Source: Pelagadaptatus sp034112445 (lineage in GTDB: Bacteria > Pseudomonadota > Gammaproteobacteria > Pseudomonadales > Cellvibrionaceae). From it: DNA of 64,000 nucleotides. This document shows positions 44,906-54,890 of the stretch, in pieces. Both the position numbers and the translations under genes were made by a program. Under the pieces are notes generated by a model. The model saw only the letters and a list, made by a program, of their open reading frames with translations. It had not been told where the DNA came from and ran no database searches. The stretch spans positions 40,297 through 104,296 of the forward strand of contig JAWUVI010000008.1 of assembly GCA_034112445.1 (NCBI GenBank), given 5' to 3'. Within the stretch, counting starts at the first letter, position 1, and each line of letters begins with the position of its first letter.

Positions 44906-46015
44906 ATGGATGTTTTTGATTACCTTAAGTTAATGATTAAGCACCATGCATCTGACTTATTCTTTAGCCCTAATGCCCCCGTTTTAATTAAAATTGAAGG
45001 AATCTCTAAACCGATTTCAGAGGAGCATCGGTTGTCTCCCGAAGAGGTTAAAAAACGTGCTTATTCTATTATGCGCGAGACTGACATCAAAATTTTCGAA
45101 GAAAACTGGGAGGTTAATTTTGCCTTATCGGTGCCTGAGTTAGGCAGGTTTAGGATCAACGTCATGCGCCAGCGTGGAGCAATTGCGATGGTTGTTCGCA
45201 ACGTTAAAGTGAGCCCCCCGACGATTGATGAAATTCAAGTGCCTCCCTGCCTCAAAGATTTGGTCATGGAAAAAAGAGGGTTAATTTTGGTAGCCGGAGC
45301 AACCGGTTCGGGTAAGTCCACCACACTTGCGGCGATGATAGACCATCGTAACTCTTCTGTTCACGGTCACATTTTAACAATTGAAGACCCCATTGAATTT
45401 TTACATTCTTATAAAAAATCGATTGTGAATCAACGTGAAGTGGGCACCGATACAAAGAGCTACTCCGCAGCCTTAAAAAACGCTATGCGCGAAGCGCCAG
45501 ATGTTATTTTAATTGGTGAAATAAGAGACGAAGAAACGATGCGTAACGCCTTGAATTATTCAGAAACAGGCCATCTTTGCTTAGCCACGATTCACGCCAG
45601 CAACTCTGTTGAAACACTGGATAGAGTGATTAACTTTTTCCCTCAGAATATGCATCAACAGGTGTATTTGGATTTGGCCAACAACTTGAAAGCCATTATC
45701 TGTCAAAGATTAATACCGGGTATTAATGGCAAGCGCTATGCCGCAGTTGAAATAGTAAAAGACTCACCTTTCATAAAAGAGCTCATTCAAAACGGAAAAA
45801 TCGATCAAGTTAGAGAGGCTATTGAGCGGAATTTAGAAAATGAAGTGGTGACCTTCGATAAGGCAATTTTTGAACTTTATAAAGCCAAAAAAATATCCAA
45901 ACAAGCCGCTATTGATTATGCGGATTCCAAACACAACGTCAGTGTTTTAATTAGGCTGCATACAGATAATAAAATAGACGACAGTAACATAGATCAACTT
46001 CACATTACTGACTGA
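44906..46015 (+). CDS. pilU: Type IV pilus retraction ATPase, PilU type
   Basis: This hexameric twitching ATPase of about 369 residues helps depolymerise pili at the inner membrane. Start is ATG 44906 (MDVFDYLKLMIKHHASDLFF). The N-terminal ASDLFFSPNAPVLIKIEG is typical of PilU rather than PilT. Walker A GATGSGKSTT lies near residue 131, with Asp box ILTIEDPIEF, Walker B DVILIGEIRDEETM and His box HLCLATIHASN. It stands alone, without pilT, but close to a PilB-like gene on the opposite strand. Confidence 0.88.
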   Translation: MDVFDYLKLMIKHHASDLFFSPNAPVLIKIEGISKPISEEHRLSPEEVKKRAYSIMRETDIKIFEENWEVNFALSVPELGRFRINVMRQRGAIAMVVRNVKVSPPTIDEIQVPPCLKDLVMEKRGLILVAGATGSGKSTTLAAMIDHRNSSVHGHILTIEDPIEFLHSYKKSIVNQREVGTDTKSYSAALKNAMREAPDVILIGEIRDEETMRNALNYSETGHLCLATIHASNSVETLDRVINFFPQNMHQQVYLDLANNLKAIICQRLIPGINGKRYAAVEIVKDSPFIKELIQNGKIDQVREAIERNLENEVVTFDKAIFELYKAKKISKQAAIDYADSKHNVSVLIRLHTDNKIDDSNIDQLHITD

Positions 46016-46113
46016 TTAACTTTTGCTCCTTTAAATACAGACGTTAAGCTACACTTTTAGGGCCGGTTATGATCGTGTTAAATGATTAAATTTGTATTAA
46101 TCTTGGAGTATTT

Positions 46114-46350
46114 ATGAAAATCGAAATCGAAATCGATATAGAACGGTTGGTTGCAGTTTCAACAGATTTTTGCGCTCAATTGGCAAAAGGTAATTTGTTT
46201 TTTTCACCCGTAAGTGACCCTGACATGGTGGTTAAATTGATCCAAACGGGACTAATGGAAGATGGCTTGATCGAAAATGAAGACGGTTATTGGACCATCG
46301 GTAGAAGAGACGGTGAGCATGTTCTAATGGAATACAAACCGTTTGATTAG
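46114..46350 (+). CDS. Hypothetical small acidic protein
   Basis: The 78-residue protein starts MKIEIEIDIERLVAVSTDFC behind TTGGAG. The rest (MVVKLIQTGLMEDGLIENED) is acidic with no family I recognise. It lies 98 bases after pilU on the same strand and converges with the pilB-like gene. It may be cotranscribed with pilU. Confidence 0.55.
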   Translation: MKIEIEIDIERLVAVSTDFCAQLAKGNLFFSPVSDPDMVVKLIQTGLMEDGLIENEDGYWTIGRRDGEHVLMEYKPFD

Positions 46351-46383
46351 CGCCCCAATCCGGACGAATCAATACAGGCATAT

Positions 46384-48084
46384 TCAAGAGTTTATGATGA
46401 GTCGAATTTGATCGATGTTTATTAAACCCTTGGCAGCAAGGTCAATGGCTTGTTTGTGCAATGTTCGCATGCCATGTTTGATGGCTTCTTCCTTTATGGC
46501 ATCCGAACTGACACCTTCTTCAATCATGTCTTTAATGTAATTGTTAACAAGCATGAACTCATAGACAGCTATCCGCCCCTTATAACCTGATTGAGAACAT
46601 TTTTTGCAGCCCTGACCACGTTGAAATGTGGCTGCCGGAATAACATTGATTTCAGCAGCAATTTTGTCGTTAATTGGTTCAGGAACTAGGCAGTCTTGAC
46701 AGTTTTTTCGTACCAGTCTTTGCGAAATTGAGGCGATTAAAGTGCTTCTTATTAAGTAGTCATGAACCCCCATTTCTAACAGCCGAGTTACTGCACTGGC
46801 GGCATCGTTGGTGTGTAAGGTTGACAAAACTAAGTGACCAGTTAAAGAGCTTTCAATAGCGATTTTTGCGGTCTCTTCATCGCGCATTTCACCAATCATA
46901 ATAGCGTCGGGGTCATGCCTCAGTATATTTCTTAAGGCGCGGCTAAAGGTGTAGCCAACGTCTTCATTAATCTGCACTTGTGTGACCCCTCTAAGCCGGT
47001 ATTCGACTGGGTTCTCAAGAGTGATAATGTTTATGTTTTTGTCTCTGATGTATTGCAGGCCAGCATACAGAGTTGTCGATTTCCCTGAACCTGTAGGCCC
47101 AGTCACTAGTATTAAGCCCGAACCTTTATCGAGACACTTAATAAAATTTTCCGCATCTTTTGAGCTTGCGCCGAGCGATTCAATGGTCATTAATCTTTCA
47201 GTTGAATCGAGCAGTCGAATAACAATTGAGTCGCCATAGAGAGACGGCATAATAGAAATACGCATGTCTATCGTGACAGTTGCGGTTTTCATTCTAATGC
47301 GACCATCTTGCGGGATACGATGTTCGGTGATGTCCATGCCGCCTATAACTTTAATGCGGCTGGCTATGGCGCTTAAGACTGATTTAGGGAAGTTACGTTG
47401 CAGCTCCAACTGCCCATCGATACGAAAAATCAACTCAACAGTTTGTTCCTGCGGGCGTATGTGGATATCAGATGCACCTTTATTGATGGCATGAAGGATC
47501 ATGTTGTTAACCAGCTGAACTGTCGGTTTTTCCTCAGCAATGCGAAGTATGGCGTCTTTTGAAATCGGCTCTTGTAGTGATGAACCAAATTTTTCAATCA
47601 ATACGTCATCATCATGAATCGCATAGGTTTCGAGAACAATTTTATGGATGATTTGATGAGTGCTAAGAATGGGGTCTATGATTTTGCCCGTGAGAAAATT
47701 GAGCATATGAATCAGTTCATCATCTCTCGGGTTAGATATCAGCACTTCTAATGTGTGGCCATCAGTCTTAATGGGCAGAACATTATGTTCGATAGCGTAA
47801 GCGGCGGGGATCAAATTAAGGGCTTGAACCTGTGGTTTAATATTTTCATCAAACAGACAGCGAAGCCCCAATTGTTGCCCCAATGCAGAAACCAGCGTTT
47901 TTTCAGTAATGATTTTGAGCTGAAGCAGAATTTCACCCACTCTCATGTTGGGGTGCTTCTTTTGCAGAACCAGAGTTTTCTCAAGTTGCAGCGCCGAGAT
48001 GTCACCATTGTTCATCAGAATTTCACACAGAGGATCTGATTTATGCTGGGGTATATCGTTTTGACTGAGAAAGCTATCGAGCAT
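46384..48084 (-). CDS. PilB/GspE-family secretion or pilus assembly ATPase
   Basis: This 566-residue ATPase of type IV pilus or type II secretion systems has an N-terminal T2SSE domain (GEILLQLKIITEKTLVSALG). The core has Walker A GPTGSGKSTTLY (about residue 330), NIITLENPVEYRLRGVTQVQ, Walker B DPDAIMIGEMRDEETAK and the His box HLVLSTLHTNDA. A zinc-binding cysteine set (CQDC and CKKCSQSG) follows near 462-492. No pilC, pilD or gsp genes are adjacent, so its machine is uncertain. It converges with the pilU group. Confidence 0.88.
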   Translation of the reverse strand: MLDSFLSQNDIPQHKSDPLCEILMNNGDISALQLEKTLVLQKKHPNMRVGEILLQLKIITEKTLVSALGQQLGLRCLFDENIKPQVQALNLIPAAYAIEHNVLPIKTDGHTLEVLISNPRDDELIHMLNFLTGKIIDPILSTHQIIHKIVLETYAIHDDDVLIEKFGSSLQEPISKDAILRIAEEKPTVQLVNNMILHAINKGASDIHIRPQEQTVELIFRIDGQLELQRNFPKSVLSAIASRIKVIGGMDITEHRIPQDGRIRMKTATVTIDMRISIMPSLYGDSIVIRLLDSTERLMTIESLGASSKDAENFIKCLDKGSGLILVTGPTGSGKSTTLYAGLQYIRDKNINIITLENPVEYRLRGVTQVQINEDVGYTFSRALRNILRHDPDAIMIGEMRDEETAKIAIESSLTGHLVLSTLHTNDAASAVTRLLEMGVHDYLIRSTLIASISQRLVRKNCQDCLVPEPINDKIAAEINVIPAATFQRGQGCKKCSQSGYKGRIAVYEFMLVNNYIKDMIEEGVSSDAIKEEAIKHGMRTLHKQAIDLAAKGLINIDQIRLIINS

Positions 48085-48248
48085 AGGTGTTATCTAATAG
48101 GTTTTATCTAATTGATTAATTGCGGCAGTGAGGCTGCACAGCCGTTTCGCTTCATGCCCATAGTCTACTGTAATCTAGGCTTCAATTATTATAACGTTTG
48201 CTTAGTATAAGGATATACCATTAATGGAGAGATGTGGCAGGGTGGATT

Positions 48249-48290
48249 TGGCCTGTACCAAAGTCATCTAAGGCAAAGCTGACGCAAACG
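48249..48290 (-). pseudogene. Short EAL-domain gene fragment
   Basis: On the minus strand the frame reads VCVSFALDDFGTG. This matches the EAL-domain motif of the GGDEF-EAL gene, and the DNA at 48251-48290 closely matches 41463-41500. It is a small relic of an EAL gene beside the insertion sequence, possibly left by a rearrangement. Confidence 0.6.
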
Positions 48291-48450
48291 TATGGACTTT
48301 CCAGCTTTTACTAGACACGGTTTGATTCTAAAAAGTACTTCTCTTCAATTTAACAGGCGACACGCCACATGTGTGTGAATGTCGCTTAACCGGATTATAG
48401 AGCATCCTAGTGATGCTCTTTTTGTATCTTGCGATCGGCAGCTTTTGGCA

Positions 48451-50042
48451 GATACTGTTGAAAAACTCCGTATTGATAGATAATAGCGCATAGCTTCTTA
48501 TTCCGGAGATTGTCTTCATGATGGGTGAATTACCGCCAGCCCAAAATTCATTATTTTATGACTTTTGCCTTGAGAAACATGTTCCGCAGGATCATTTTCT
48601 TCGTCAAGTTGATACGTTTTTAGACTTCTCTGCTATCCGTAATCATTTACAACCTTTCTACAGTCACACCGGTAGGCCCTCGATTGATCCTGAGCTAATG
48701 ATCCGTATGTTGATCATTGGATAATGCTATGGCATTCGTTCAGAACGTCGATTGTGTGAGGAAGTAAATTTGAATTTGGCTTACCGCTGGTTTTGCCAAT
48801 TGGGTTTAGAAAAAACCATTCCTGATCATTCCACATTCTCCAAAAACAGACACGGACGATTCAGGGCATCGTCACTGTTTCGTGAGGTGTTTAATAGCGT
48901 TCTAAATCGGTGCATGGAAGAAGGCTTGGTTAAAGCGGAAGGCTTTGCCGCTGACGCCAGTTTTATTCGTGCAGACGTATCAAGACAGTGCATGGAACAT
49001 AGTCCTGTTGATTGGACTTCTGACAAAACAGAAAGTCGGGCAGTAAAAGAGTACTTGGATTTTTTAGACAAAGATCCAAATCTAATTCGCCCGCAAAAAA
49101 GTGTCTCTCTCACAGATCCAATGTGTCAGTGGTCTGGTGCAAAAGGTCCTGCCAATTTCTTTTACTCAACCAACTATATGATCGACGTTGATAATAATAT
49201 TATTGTGGATGTGGAGGGCTCACCAAGCACGCACGCTATGGAAGTGTCTGCAACAAAAACTATGATTGAGAGAACAGAAAAAACTCATGGATTAAAACCC
49301 AAGAAATTCATTGCGGATACTGCTTACGGATCTGGCTACAACTTAGCCTATCTGGTTGGTGAGAAAAATATAGAGCCGCACATTCCTCTCTGGGAAAAGG
49401 GCGAAAGAAAAGACGGTACGTTTTCTCGATCTGACTTTGAGTGGAATGACGAGGCTGATGAATATACATGTCCAGCCGGGAAACAATTAAAACGCTTCCG
49501 AAGAAACTATAAAAATCCGCGCACCGGAATAACTAAAGCGGGAGAAATAAAATACCGAGCCAGTGTTACGGACTGCCGGAACTGCCCACTAAAAGAAAAA
49601 TGTTGCCCGAATACTGAGTATCGAAAAGTTACACGAAGTGTGCATGAAAAATTCAGGGATGAAGCCCGATCGATAACATCGTCAAATGTGTATTTAAATC
49701 GATCACGTCATGAGCGTAAAAAAGTAGAAATGCTGTTTGCTCACATGAAGCGAAATTTAAACTTTAATCGATTACGGCTAAGAGGGCTAAACAGCGCAAA
49801 TGATGAATTTATAATGGTTGCGATTGCACAGAACTTGAAACGGCTAGTAAAAATTTGTGGTTATTCACCGCCAAATACAGGATTGGTGTGCCTGTAATAC
49901 CAGAACCAGGCAGAAATGATTCAGGATCAACCTCTTAACCGGATTGAAGCATCAAAATATGATGATTCATCCAACAATTCACTGGTCAACTTTTTTGGCT
50001 AACAGCATGACTGGAAATAAAGTCGAGTTTTTCAACAGTATC
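48451..50042 (+). mobile_element. IS1182-like insertion sequence
   Basis: The element is about 1.59 kb and bounded by perfect 18-base inverted repeats: GATACTGTTGAAAAACTC at 48451-48468 and its complement at 50025-50042. It contains one transposase frame interrupted by a stop codon. The flanks (GGCA left, AACC right) do not form a target duplication, suggesting rearrangement after insertion. The right flank AACCC resembles the flank of the 167-bp relative. Confidence 0.88.
48518..49897 (+). pseudogene. IS1182-family transposase with an in-frame nonsense codon
   Basis: The DDE transposase frame would be about 459 codons. It begins MMGELPPAQNSLFYDFCLEK, and reading stops at TAA 48722-48724 within MLIIG-stop-CYGIRSERRL, where the family has Tyr (GYCYGIRSERR). 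The rest continues in the same frame to 49897, so this is a point nonsense mutation rather than a frameshift. The proposed catalytic residues remain (ADASFIRADV, KFIADTAYGSG, KKVEMLFAHMKRN), as does a Cys cluster (CRNCPLKEKCCP). A start at 48752 would give an N-truncated protein that is unlikely to work. Confidence 0.85.
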
Positions 50043-50234
50043 AACCCAAAGCAGTCATTGGAGGATTTGACTACATAGTACATTTGCTAAATATACTGAG
50101 CGTGTAATATCGATTGTTTGATCTCACAAAGAGCGCTTCACGCCTAAAGTATTACTTGACCACCATTCTCTTACTTGGGTGATGAGACCAGTCGCTGTCA
50201 TTGCTCAAGCTTGTGTAAGCCTCAAGATGGTAAA

Positions 50235-50369
50235 TCATCCTAGGTGATGCAATACCTTAACCTTTTGCTCAAATCTGCCTAGTGTGTCATTAATCTCCTC
50301 TTGAGATATTACACCGGACACTTTAAAGAAAAGAACGTTAGCATCTTCTTTTGTTAGTTGAATAGCCAT
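50235..50369 (-). CDS. Short SpoIIAA/STAS-like protein, possibly truncated
   Basis: A 44-residue frame starts at ATG 50369 with AAGGAG upstream and reads MAIQLTKEDANVLFFKVSGV followed by ISQEEINDTLGRFEQKVKVL. The strong ribosome-binding site suggests real translation. The sequence resembles the first third of SpoIIAA-like (STAS-related) proteins, which are usually about 120 residues, so the gene may be cut short. The 190 bases between it and the insertion sequence hold no other gene. Confidence 0.5.
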   Translation of the reverse strand: MAIQLTKEDANVLFFKVSGVISQEEINDTLGRFEQKVKVLHHLG

Positions 50370-50724
50370 GGCAAGCTCCTTAACGATTAATTTGTCTTTT
50401 GGTTACTTGTTTAATCTCTTTATAATAAATTATCTTTTTAGAATTTTCGCCCTAAAGAATTTTTAATCACAATCTCTTATATCCATACCTGCTTAATCTT
50501 CCTTGTTTAAAAATTATAATTTTTCAAATAAATACGAATTTTTAAAATATTTCGTAATAGTTTCGATCGAATAAAATTAATGTTGCTCGCCATTAATTGG
50601 AAAAAATCATTGAGTACGTCAAATGACTCAGCTGCAGGGTCAATTACCTAATGGTCTGAATCGTTCATTAAAATAATAATAACTGCGGATCAAAATTTAA
50701 CTATTCCTAAGGGGAGTAAATCCA
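50370..50724. other. AT-rich leader region of the urea-uptake block
   Basis: No gene is visible. The stretch 50400-50580 is very AT-rich and may carry upstream promoter elements or regulator sites. I looked for a sigma-54 -24/-12 pair, which would be expected for nitrogen control, and saw none that is convincing. AAGGGGAG at about 50708 is the ribosome-binding site of the barrel protein. Confidence 0.5.
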
Positions 50725-51699
50725 ATGATGAACAGTAAGAGAACATTAATAAGTTTAGCGTTAGCCGCTGCAGGTGCCATGACAGCACCTTTAGCAACTG
50801 CAGAAATTGAGATCACAGACAAATTTAGTGTGTCTGGTTTTATTGATATGTCGTGGGTGCAGACTGATGCAGATGGTTCTGACACTCAGCAATCAAGTGG
50901 TCTAGATCAGGTTGAACTGGATTTAAAGTATAAATTTGATGACAAATTGACGGCCTATGTTGATATCGAATATCAAGAAGGCGATCCAGATGAAGATGAC
51001 GTTGATTTAGAGCAGGCTTATATTACCTACGCTGTGAATGATGCTGTGACTGTTAAAGCCGGTCGCTTCTTAAGTTATTCAGGTTGGGAAACTGAAGAGC
51101 CGACAGGTCTGTTCCAGTATTCCGGTATTGGTTATGCGCCAATTTTCTACGGTTATTACCAGCAGGGTATTTCCGTAATGTACAGCGGTGATGGCTATGC
51201 TTTTGCGGCTTCTGCGATAAACGATTTGGATGATCCCGAAGCGCGTGACTCAGAAGAAATGGCTATAGAGTTGATGGCTGCTTTTATGCCAACAGATTCT
51301 ATTACCGCTAAAGCTTTTTATTCGAAAGATAAAATTGACGGCACCAATAAAGATAAAGAAAAGATAAATGTTTGGGCAAGTTATTCTGAAGGTCCATTGA
51401 CCTTAGCTGTTGAACTTAACGAAGCAGAAAACTCAAAAGCCGTGGGAACTGAATCCGATGGTTATATGTTGATGGCTAACTACGCCTTCGAAGATTTTGG
51501 GTTAACGGTTCGTTACCACGATTGGGAGGTGGAAAACAGTGCTGGTGCAACGATTGAAGAACAAAGCGGCATTACTATCTCTCCTAGTTTTGAGTTGTCA
51601 GATAATCTTTTGATTGTTTTGGAATACCGTATGGAAGAAGACGATGTGACTGGGGATGATACCAATACTATAGCGGTTGAAGCTTTATTGACTTTCTAA
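50725..51699 (+). CDS. Outer-membrane beta-barrel protein (putative porin) upstream of urtA
   Basis: This 324-residue protein has a signal peptide (RTLISLALAAAGAMTAPLATA) and an acidic mature part with alternating beta strands (FSVSGFIDMSWVQTDADGSD, ELDLKYKFDDKLTAYVDIEY). It ends in the strand IAVEALLTF with terminal Phe, as in outer-membrane barrels. It resembles porins found next to urea or short-chain-amide ABC transporters. It lies 68 bases before urtA on the same strand, so it probably lets urea or similar small solutes enter the periplasm. The substrate is inferred from context. Confidence 0.8.
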   Translation: MMNSKRTLISLALAAAGAMTAPLATAEIEITDKFSVSGFIDMSWVQTDADGSDTQQSSGLDQVELDLKYKFDDKLTAYVDIEYQEGDPDEDDVDLEQAYITYAVNDAVTVKAGRFLSYSGWETEEPTGLFQYSGIGYAPIFYGYYQQGISVMYSGDGYAFAASAINDLDDPEARDSEEMAIELMAAFMPTDSITAKAFYSKDKIDGTNKDKEKINVWASYSEGPLTLAVELNEAENSKAVGTESDGYMLMANYAFEDFGLTVRYHDWEVENSAGATIEEQSGITISPSFELSDNLLIVLEYRMEEDDVTGDDTNTIAVEALLTF

Positions 51700-51767
51700 G
51701 ACAAATTTTTTGTCTAAGAAAAATTAAACCCTTGTGACTTACTGAGTAATAATTAGGTGATTATATT

Positions 51768-53045
51768 ATGAAGATTAAAAAATTATTTGCAGCTACGGCG
51801 GCTTCAGTCGTCCTAACTGTTTCCTCTGTGGCGATGGCGGCTGACACCATCAAAGTAGGTGTATTGCACTCTTTATCAGGCAGCATGGCGATCAGCGAAA
51901 CAACGTTGAAAGACACTGTCTTGATGATGATTGAAGAGCAAAACAAAAAAGGTGGATTGCTGGGTAAGAAGTTGGAAGCGGTTGTCGTTGATCCGGCTTC
52001 AAACTGGCCACTGTTTGCAGAAAAGACTCGTGAGCTTCTGACTCAAGAAGAAGTGGATGTTATTTTCGGCTGCTGGACTTCAGTATCGCGTAAATCTGCT
52101 TTGCCAGTATTGGAAGAATTGAACGGTTTGATGTTCTATCCAGTTCAGTACGAGGGTGAAGAATCTTCTAAAAATGTTTTCTATACCGGCGCGTCTCCAA
52201 ATCAACAGGCTATTCCAGCGGTTGATTACTTGATGGGTGATCTTGAAGTTAAACGTTGGGTCTTGGCGGGTACTGATTATGTTTATCCTCGTACAACCAA
52301 CAAAATCTTGAAAGCTTATTTGATGGCCAAAGGTGTTGCTGAAAAAGACATTATGGTGAACTACACACCATTTGGTCATTCTGATTGGCAGAGCATTGTT
52401 TCCGAAATCAAGAAGTTTGGTAACGAAGGCATGAAAACCGCCGTTGTTTCAACTATTAATGGTGATGCTAACGTGCCTTTCTACAAAGAGTTAGGTAACC
52501 AATCAATCAGTGCTGAAGATATTCCTGTGGTTGCATTTTCTGTTGGTGAAGAAGAGCTTTCGGGTCTCGATACCACACCGTTGGTTGGTCATTTGGCGGC
52601 TTGGAACTATTTCCAAAGTGTTGGGAGTGATGAAAATACAGCGTTTATTGCCAAGTGGAAAAGTTTCATTAAAGACGACAAGCGTGTAACCAACGATCCA
52701 ATGGAAGCAACTTACATTGGTTTCGAAATGTGGGCCAAAGCTGTTACAAAAGCCGGTACCACAGATGTTGACGCGGTTGAGCAAGCAATGATCGGAGTTG
52801 AGGTTAAGAACTTGACTGGCGGTGTTGCGGTTATGAACGAAAACCACCATTTGTCTAAGCCTGTATTAATTGGTGAAATTCAAGATGATGGTCAGTTCGA
52901 AGTGGTTTGGGAAACTGATGGCCTTGTTAAAGGTGATGCATGGTCAGACTTCCTGCCAGACTCTAAAGATCTGATTTCGGATTGGACTAAGCCATTACAA
53001 TGCGGCAACTACAACACCAAAACTAAGACTTGCGGCAGCATATAA
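51768..53045 (+). CDS. urtA: Urea ABC transporter, periplasmic binding protein
   Basis: UrtA is the 425-residue substrate-binding protein of the high-affinity urea transporter. A signal peptide (KKLFAATAASVVLTVSSVAMA) precedes a type I periplasmic-binding fold beginning DTIKVGVLHSLSGSMAISET. Family blocks include FGCWTSVSRKSALPVLEELN, LMFYPVQYEGEE and FSVGEEELSGLD. Length and sequence distinguish it from amino-acid LivJ proteins. It is followed by a strong stem-loop and then urtB. Confidence 0.95.
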   Translation: MKIKKLFAATAASVVLTVSSVAMAADTIKVGVLHSLSGSMAISETTLKDTVLMMIEEQNKKGGLLGKKLEAVVVDPASNWPLFAEKTRELLTQEEVDVIFGCWTSVSRKSALPVLEELNGLMFYPVQYEGEESSKNVFYTGASPNQQAIPAVDYLMGDLEVKRWVLAGTDYVYPRTTNKILKAYLMAKGVAEKDIMVNYTPFGHSDWQSIVSEIKKFGNEGMKTAVVSTINGDANVPFYKELGNQSISAEDIPVVAFSVGEEELSGLDTTPLVGHLAAWNYFQSVGSDENTAFIAKWKSFIKDDKRVTNDPMEATYIGFEMWAKAVTKAGTTDVDAVEQAMIGVEVKNLTGGVAVMNENHHLSKPVLIGEIQDDGQFEVVWETDGLVKGDAWSDFLPDSKDLISDWTKPLQCGNYNTKTKTCGSI

Positions 53046-53073
53046 GTAAGTTTGTTTGATACTTGTACTTTTG

Positions 53074-53102
53074 AATACTGCGGCCTTAATGGTCGCAGTA
53101 TT
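53074..53102 (+). other. Stem-loop between urtA and urtB
   Basis: AATACTGCGGCC (53074-53085) pairs with GGTCGCAGTATT (53091-53102) around a TTAAT loop with one mismatch. There is no T run. Such hairpins after binding-protein genes commonly stabilise the upstream mRNA, keeping UrtA above the permease level. Confidence 0.7.
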
Positions 53103-53147
53103 TAATCGATTAAAATTTGTGATCGAAGCAAATTTAAAACCTACTTA

Positions 53148-54890
53148 ATGAGTAAAACGAACATGCAAGTTCGATATTTTAATTGTTTACACAGTTTTCA
53201 TTTGGTCTTTATTTTTTTGTTGTTATCGGTCAGTGGATTGACTCATGCAGCCAAGGAAAAAGAGTCGGTGTCAGTAGATAAGATAGAATCAGTGTTAGTC
53301 AATAATCTAGAATTTGTGGTAACAAGTGATACAGAAACAGTGGCAAAAAATAATTTTCAGGAATCACTGTTGCGCCAGTTAGCAACAGCCAAATTAAGTA
53401 AGATAGGCGCTATTGTCGATGCTTTAGAAGCGCAGAGTGGTGAATCTTCCCGTCCAGTATTTGAAGCATTAATGAATGGCGTACTTTATTACGACAGAAA
53501 AACCTATCAGCTGCAAAGTGTTGTTAAAGTCAGCGATAACAAATTAATAGCGACCGATATCCTGACAGGTGCAGTGATTGGCGAAAGAAGTAAAAATGAA
53601 ATTAAAAAAGTTCGAACCAATAATAAATTACGTGGCCAGTTGCGCGGCGTATTAGCGCGTTTAGATTTATCCGCAGATGATCCGCAACAGCGATTGTCCG
53701 CAGTAAAAAATATGTTGGATAACCTAAGCAAAGATAACGTAGAAGTTATTCGTTCCTTTCATCGTCAGGAACAAGAAGAGAGTGTTGTTGAACTGATGTC
53801 TGTCATTCTAGCGATGGATGTACTGGCTAATTCTGAAGATGGTAAAGAGCGACTGGCGGCGATTGAATTGCTGTCGCAACGTTTAGAAGCACCTGTGCGC
53901 AATCAATTGGTTGCGTTGGCAGAAAATGAAAGTGAGACCGATACACAGGTCAAATCCGCTACGATTAAAGCAGTTAAAGATATTGAAGCTAGGCTCACAA
54001 GATTGGGTTATGTTGAGCAATTGTTCTTTGGCCTTAGTCTGGGCTCAGTATTGTTACTGGCAGCCATTGGTTTAGCGATTACCTTTGGTGTGATGGGCGT
54101 GATTAATATGGCCCATGGCGAAATGATTATGATCGGCGCATATACCACTTATGTGGTGCAGCTGTTGATGCCTGGATTAATTGAGTATTCAATTTTTGTC
54201 GCTATTCCTGCAGCTTTTTTAACGGCAGGTTTTGTCGGCATTATTATTGAGCGTTTTGTCATTCGATATTTACACGGTCGACCGTTGGAAACGCTGCTAG
54301 CAACTTTTGGGATCAGTCTTATATTACAGCAGGCCGTACGCACAATATTTTCGCCATTGAACCGAGAAGTTATTACACCGATGTGGATGAGTGGTTCGCT
54401 TGAAATAAATGCGGCCTTGTCACTGACCTATAGTCGTATTTATATCTTGATCTTCGCCTTGATTGTCTTCGCTGTATTACAGCTGATACTGAAGAAGACG
54501 TCCCTAGGTCTGAACGTTCGAGCAGTATCTCAAAATCGTAATATGGCTAAATCCATGGGTATACGCACCGACCGCGTTGATGCAATGACCTTTGGTTTGG
54601 GTTCAGGTATTGCGGGTGTGGCGGGTGTGGCGTTGAGTCAGTTGACCAATGTAGGACCTAACTTGGGTCAAGCCTATATTATTGATTCCTTTATGGTGGT
54701 TGTGTTTGGCGGCGTCGGTAATTTACTTGGCACCCTGTTTGCCGGATTCTCTCTTGGTATTGCCAATAAATTTTTGGAGCCCGCTACGGGAGCCGTGCTG
54801 GCAAACATTGTCGTGTTGGTGTTTATTATTTTGTTTATTCAGAAGCGGCCCAAGGGATTGTTTCCTCAAAAAGGGAGGGCTGCAGAATGA
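53148..54890 (+). CDS. urtB: Urea ABC transporter, permease UrtB
   Basis: The 580-residue permease has a signal-like N-terminus (FHLVFIFLLLSVSGLTHAA), then a 230-residue mostly helical extracytoplasmic region (LDLSADDPQQRLSAVKNMLD) with HEAT-like character. The LivH-type membrane domain starts near residue 290: GLSLGSVLLLAAIGLAITFG, VMGVINMAHGEMIMIGAYTT, and the ABC-contact loop AVSQNRNMAKSMGI. The long N-terminal region is usual for UrtB. Start ATG 53148 has only a weak ribosome site. Its stop overlaps urtC by four bases. Confidence 0.94.
   Translation: MSKTNMQVRYFNCLHSFHLVFIFLLLSVSGLTHAAKEKESVSVDKIESVLVNNLEFVVTSDTETVAKNNFQESLLRQLATAKLSKIGAIVDALEAQSGESSRPVFEALMNGVLYYDRKTYQLQSVVKVSDNKLIATDILTGAVIGERSKNEIKKVRTNNKLRGQLRGVLARLDLSADDPQQRLSAVKNMLDNLSKDNVEVIRSFHRQEQEESVVELMSVILAMDVLANSEDGKERLAAIELLSQRLEAPVRNQLVALAENESETDTQVKSATIKAVKDIEARLTRLGYVEQLFFGLSLGSVLLLAAIGLAITFGVMGVINMAHGEMIMIGAYTTYVVQLLMPGLIEYSIFVAIPAAFLTAGFVGIIIERFVIRYLHGRPLETLLATFGISLILQQAVRTIFSPLNREVITPMWMSGSLEINAALSLTYSRIYILIFALIVFAVLQLILKKTSLGLNVRAVSQNRNMAKSMGIRTDRVDAMTFGLGSGIAGVAGVALSQLTNVGPNLGQAYIIDSFMVVVFGGVGNLLGTLFAGFSLGIANKFLEPATGAVLANIVVLVFIILFIQKRPKGLFPQKGRAAE

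Noticed and set aside
50370..50724. Sigma-54 (nitrogen) promoter before the urea block
   Set aside because: I found no TGGC-N-GC pair with correct -24/-12 spacing, either here or before ureD.
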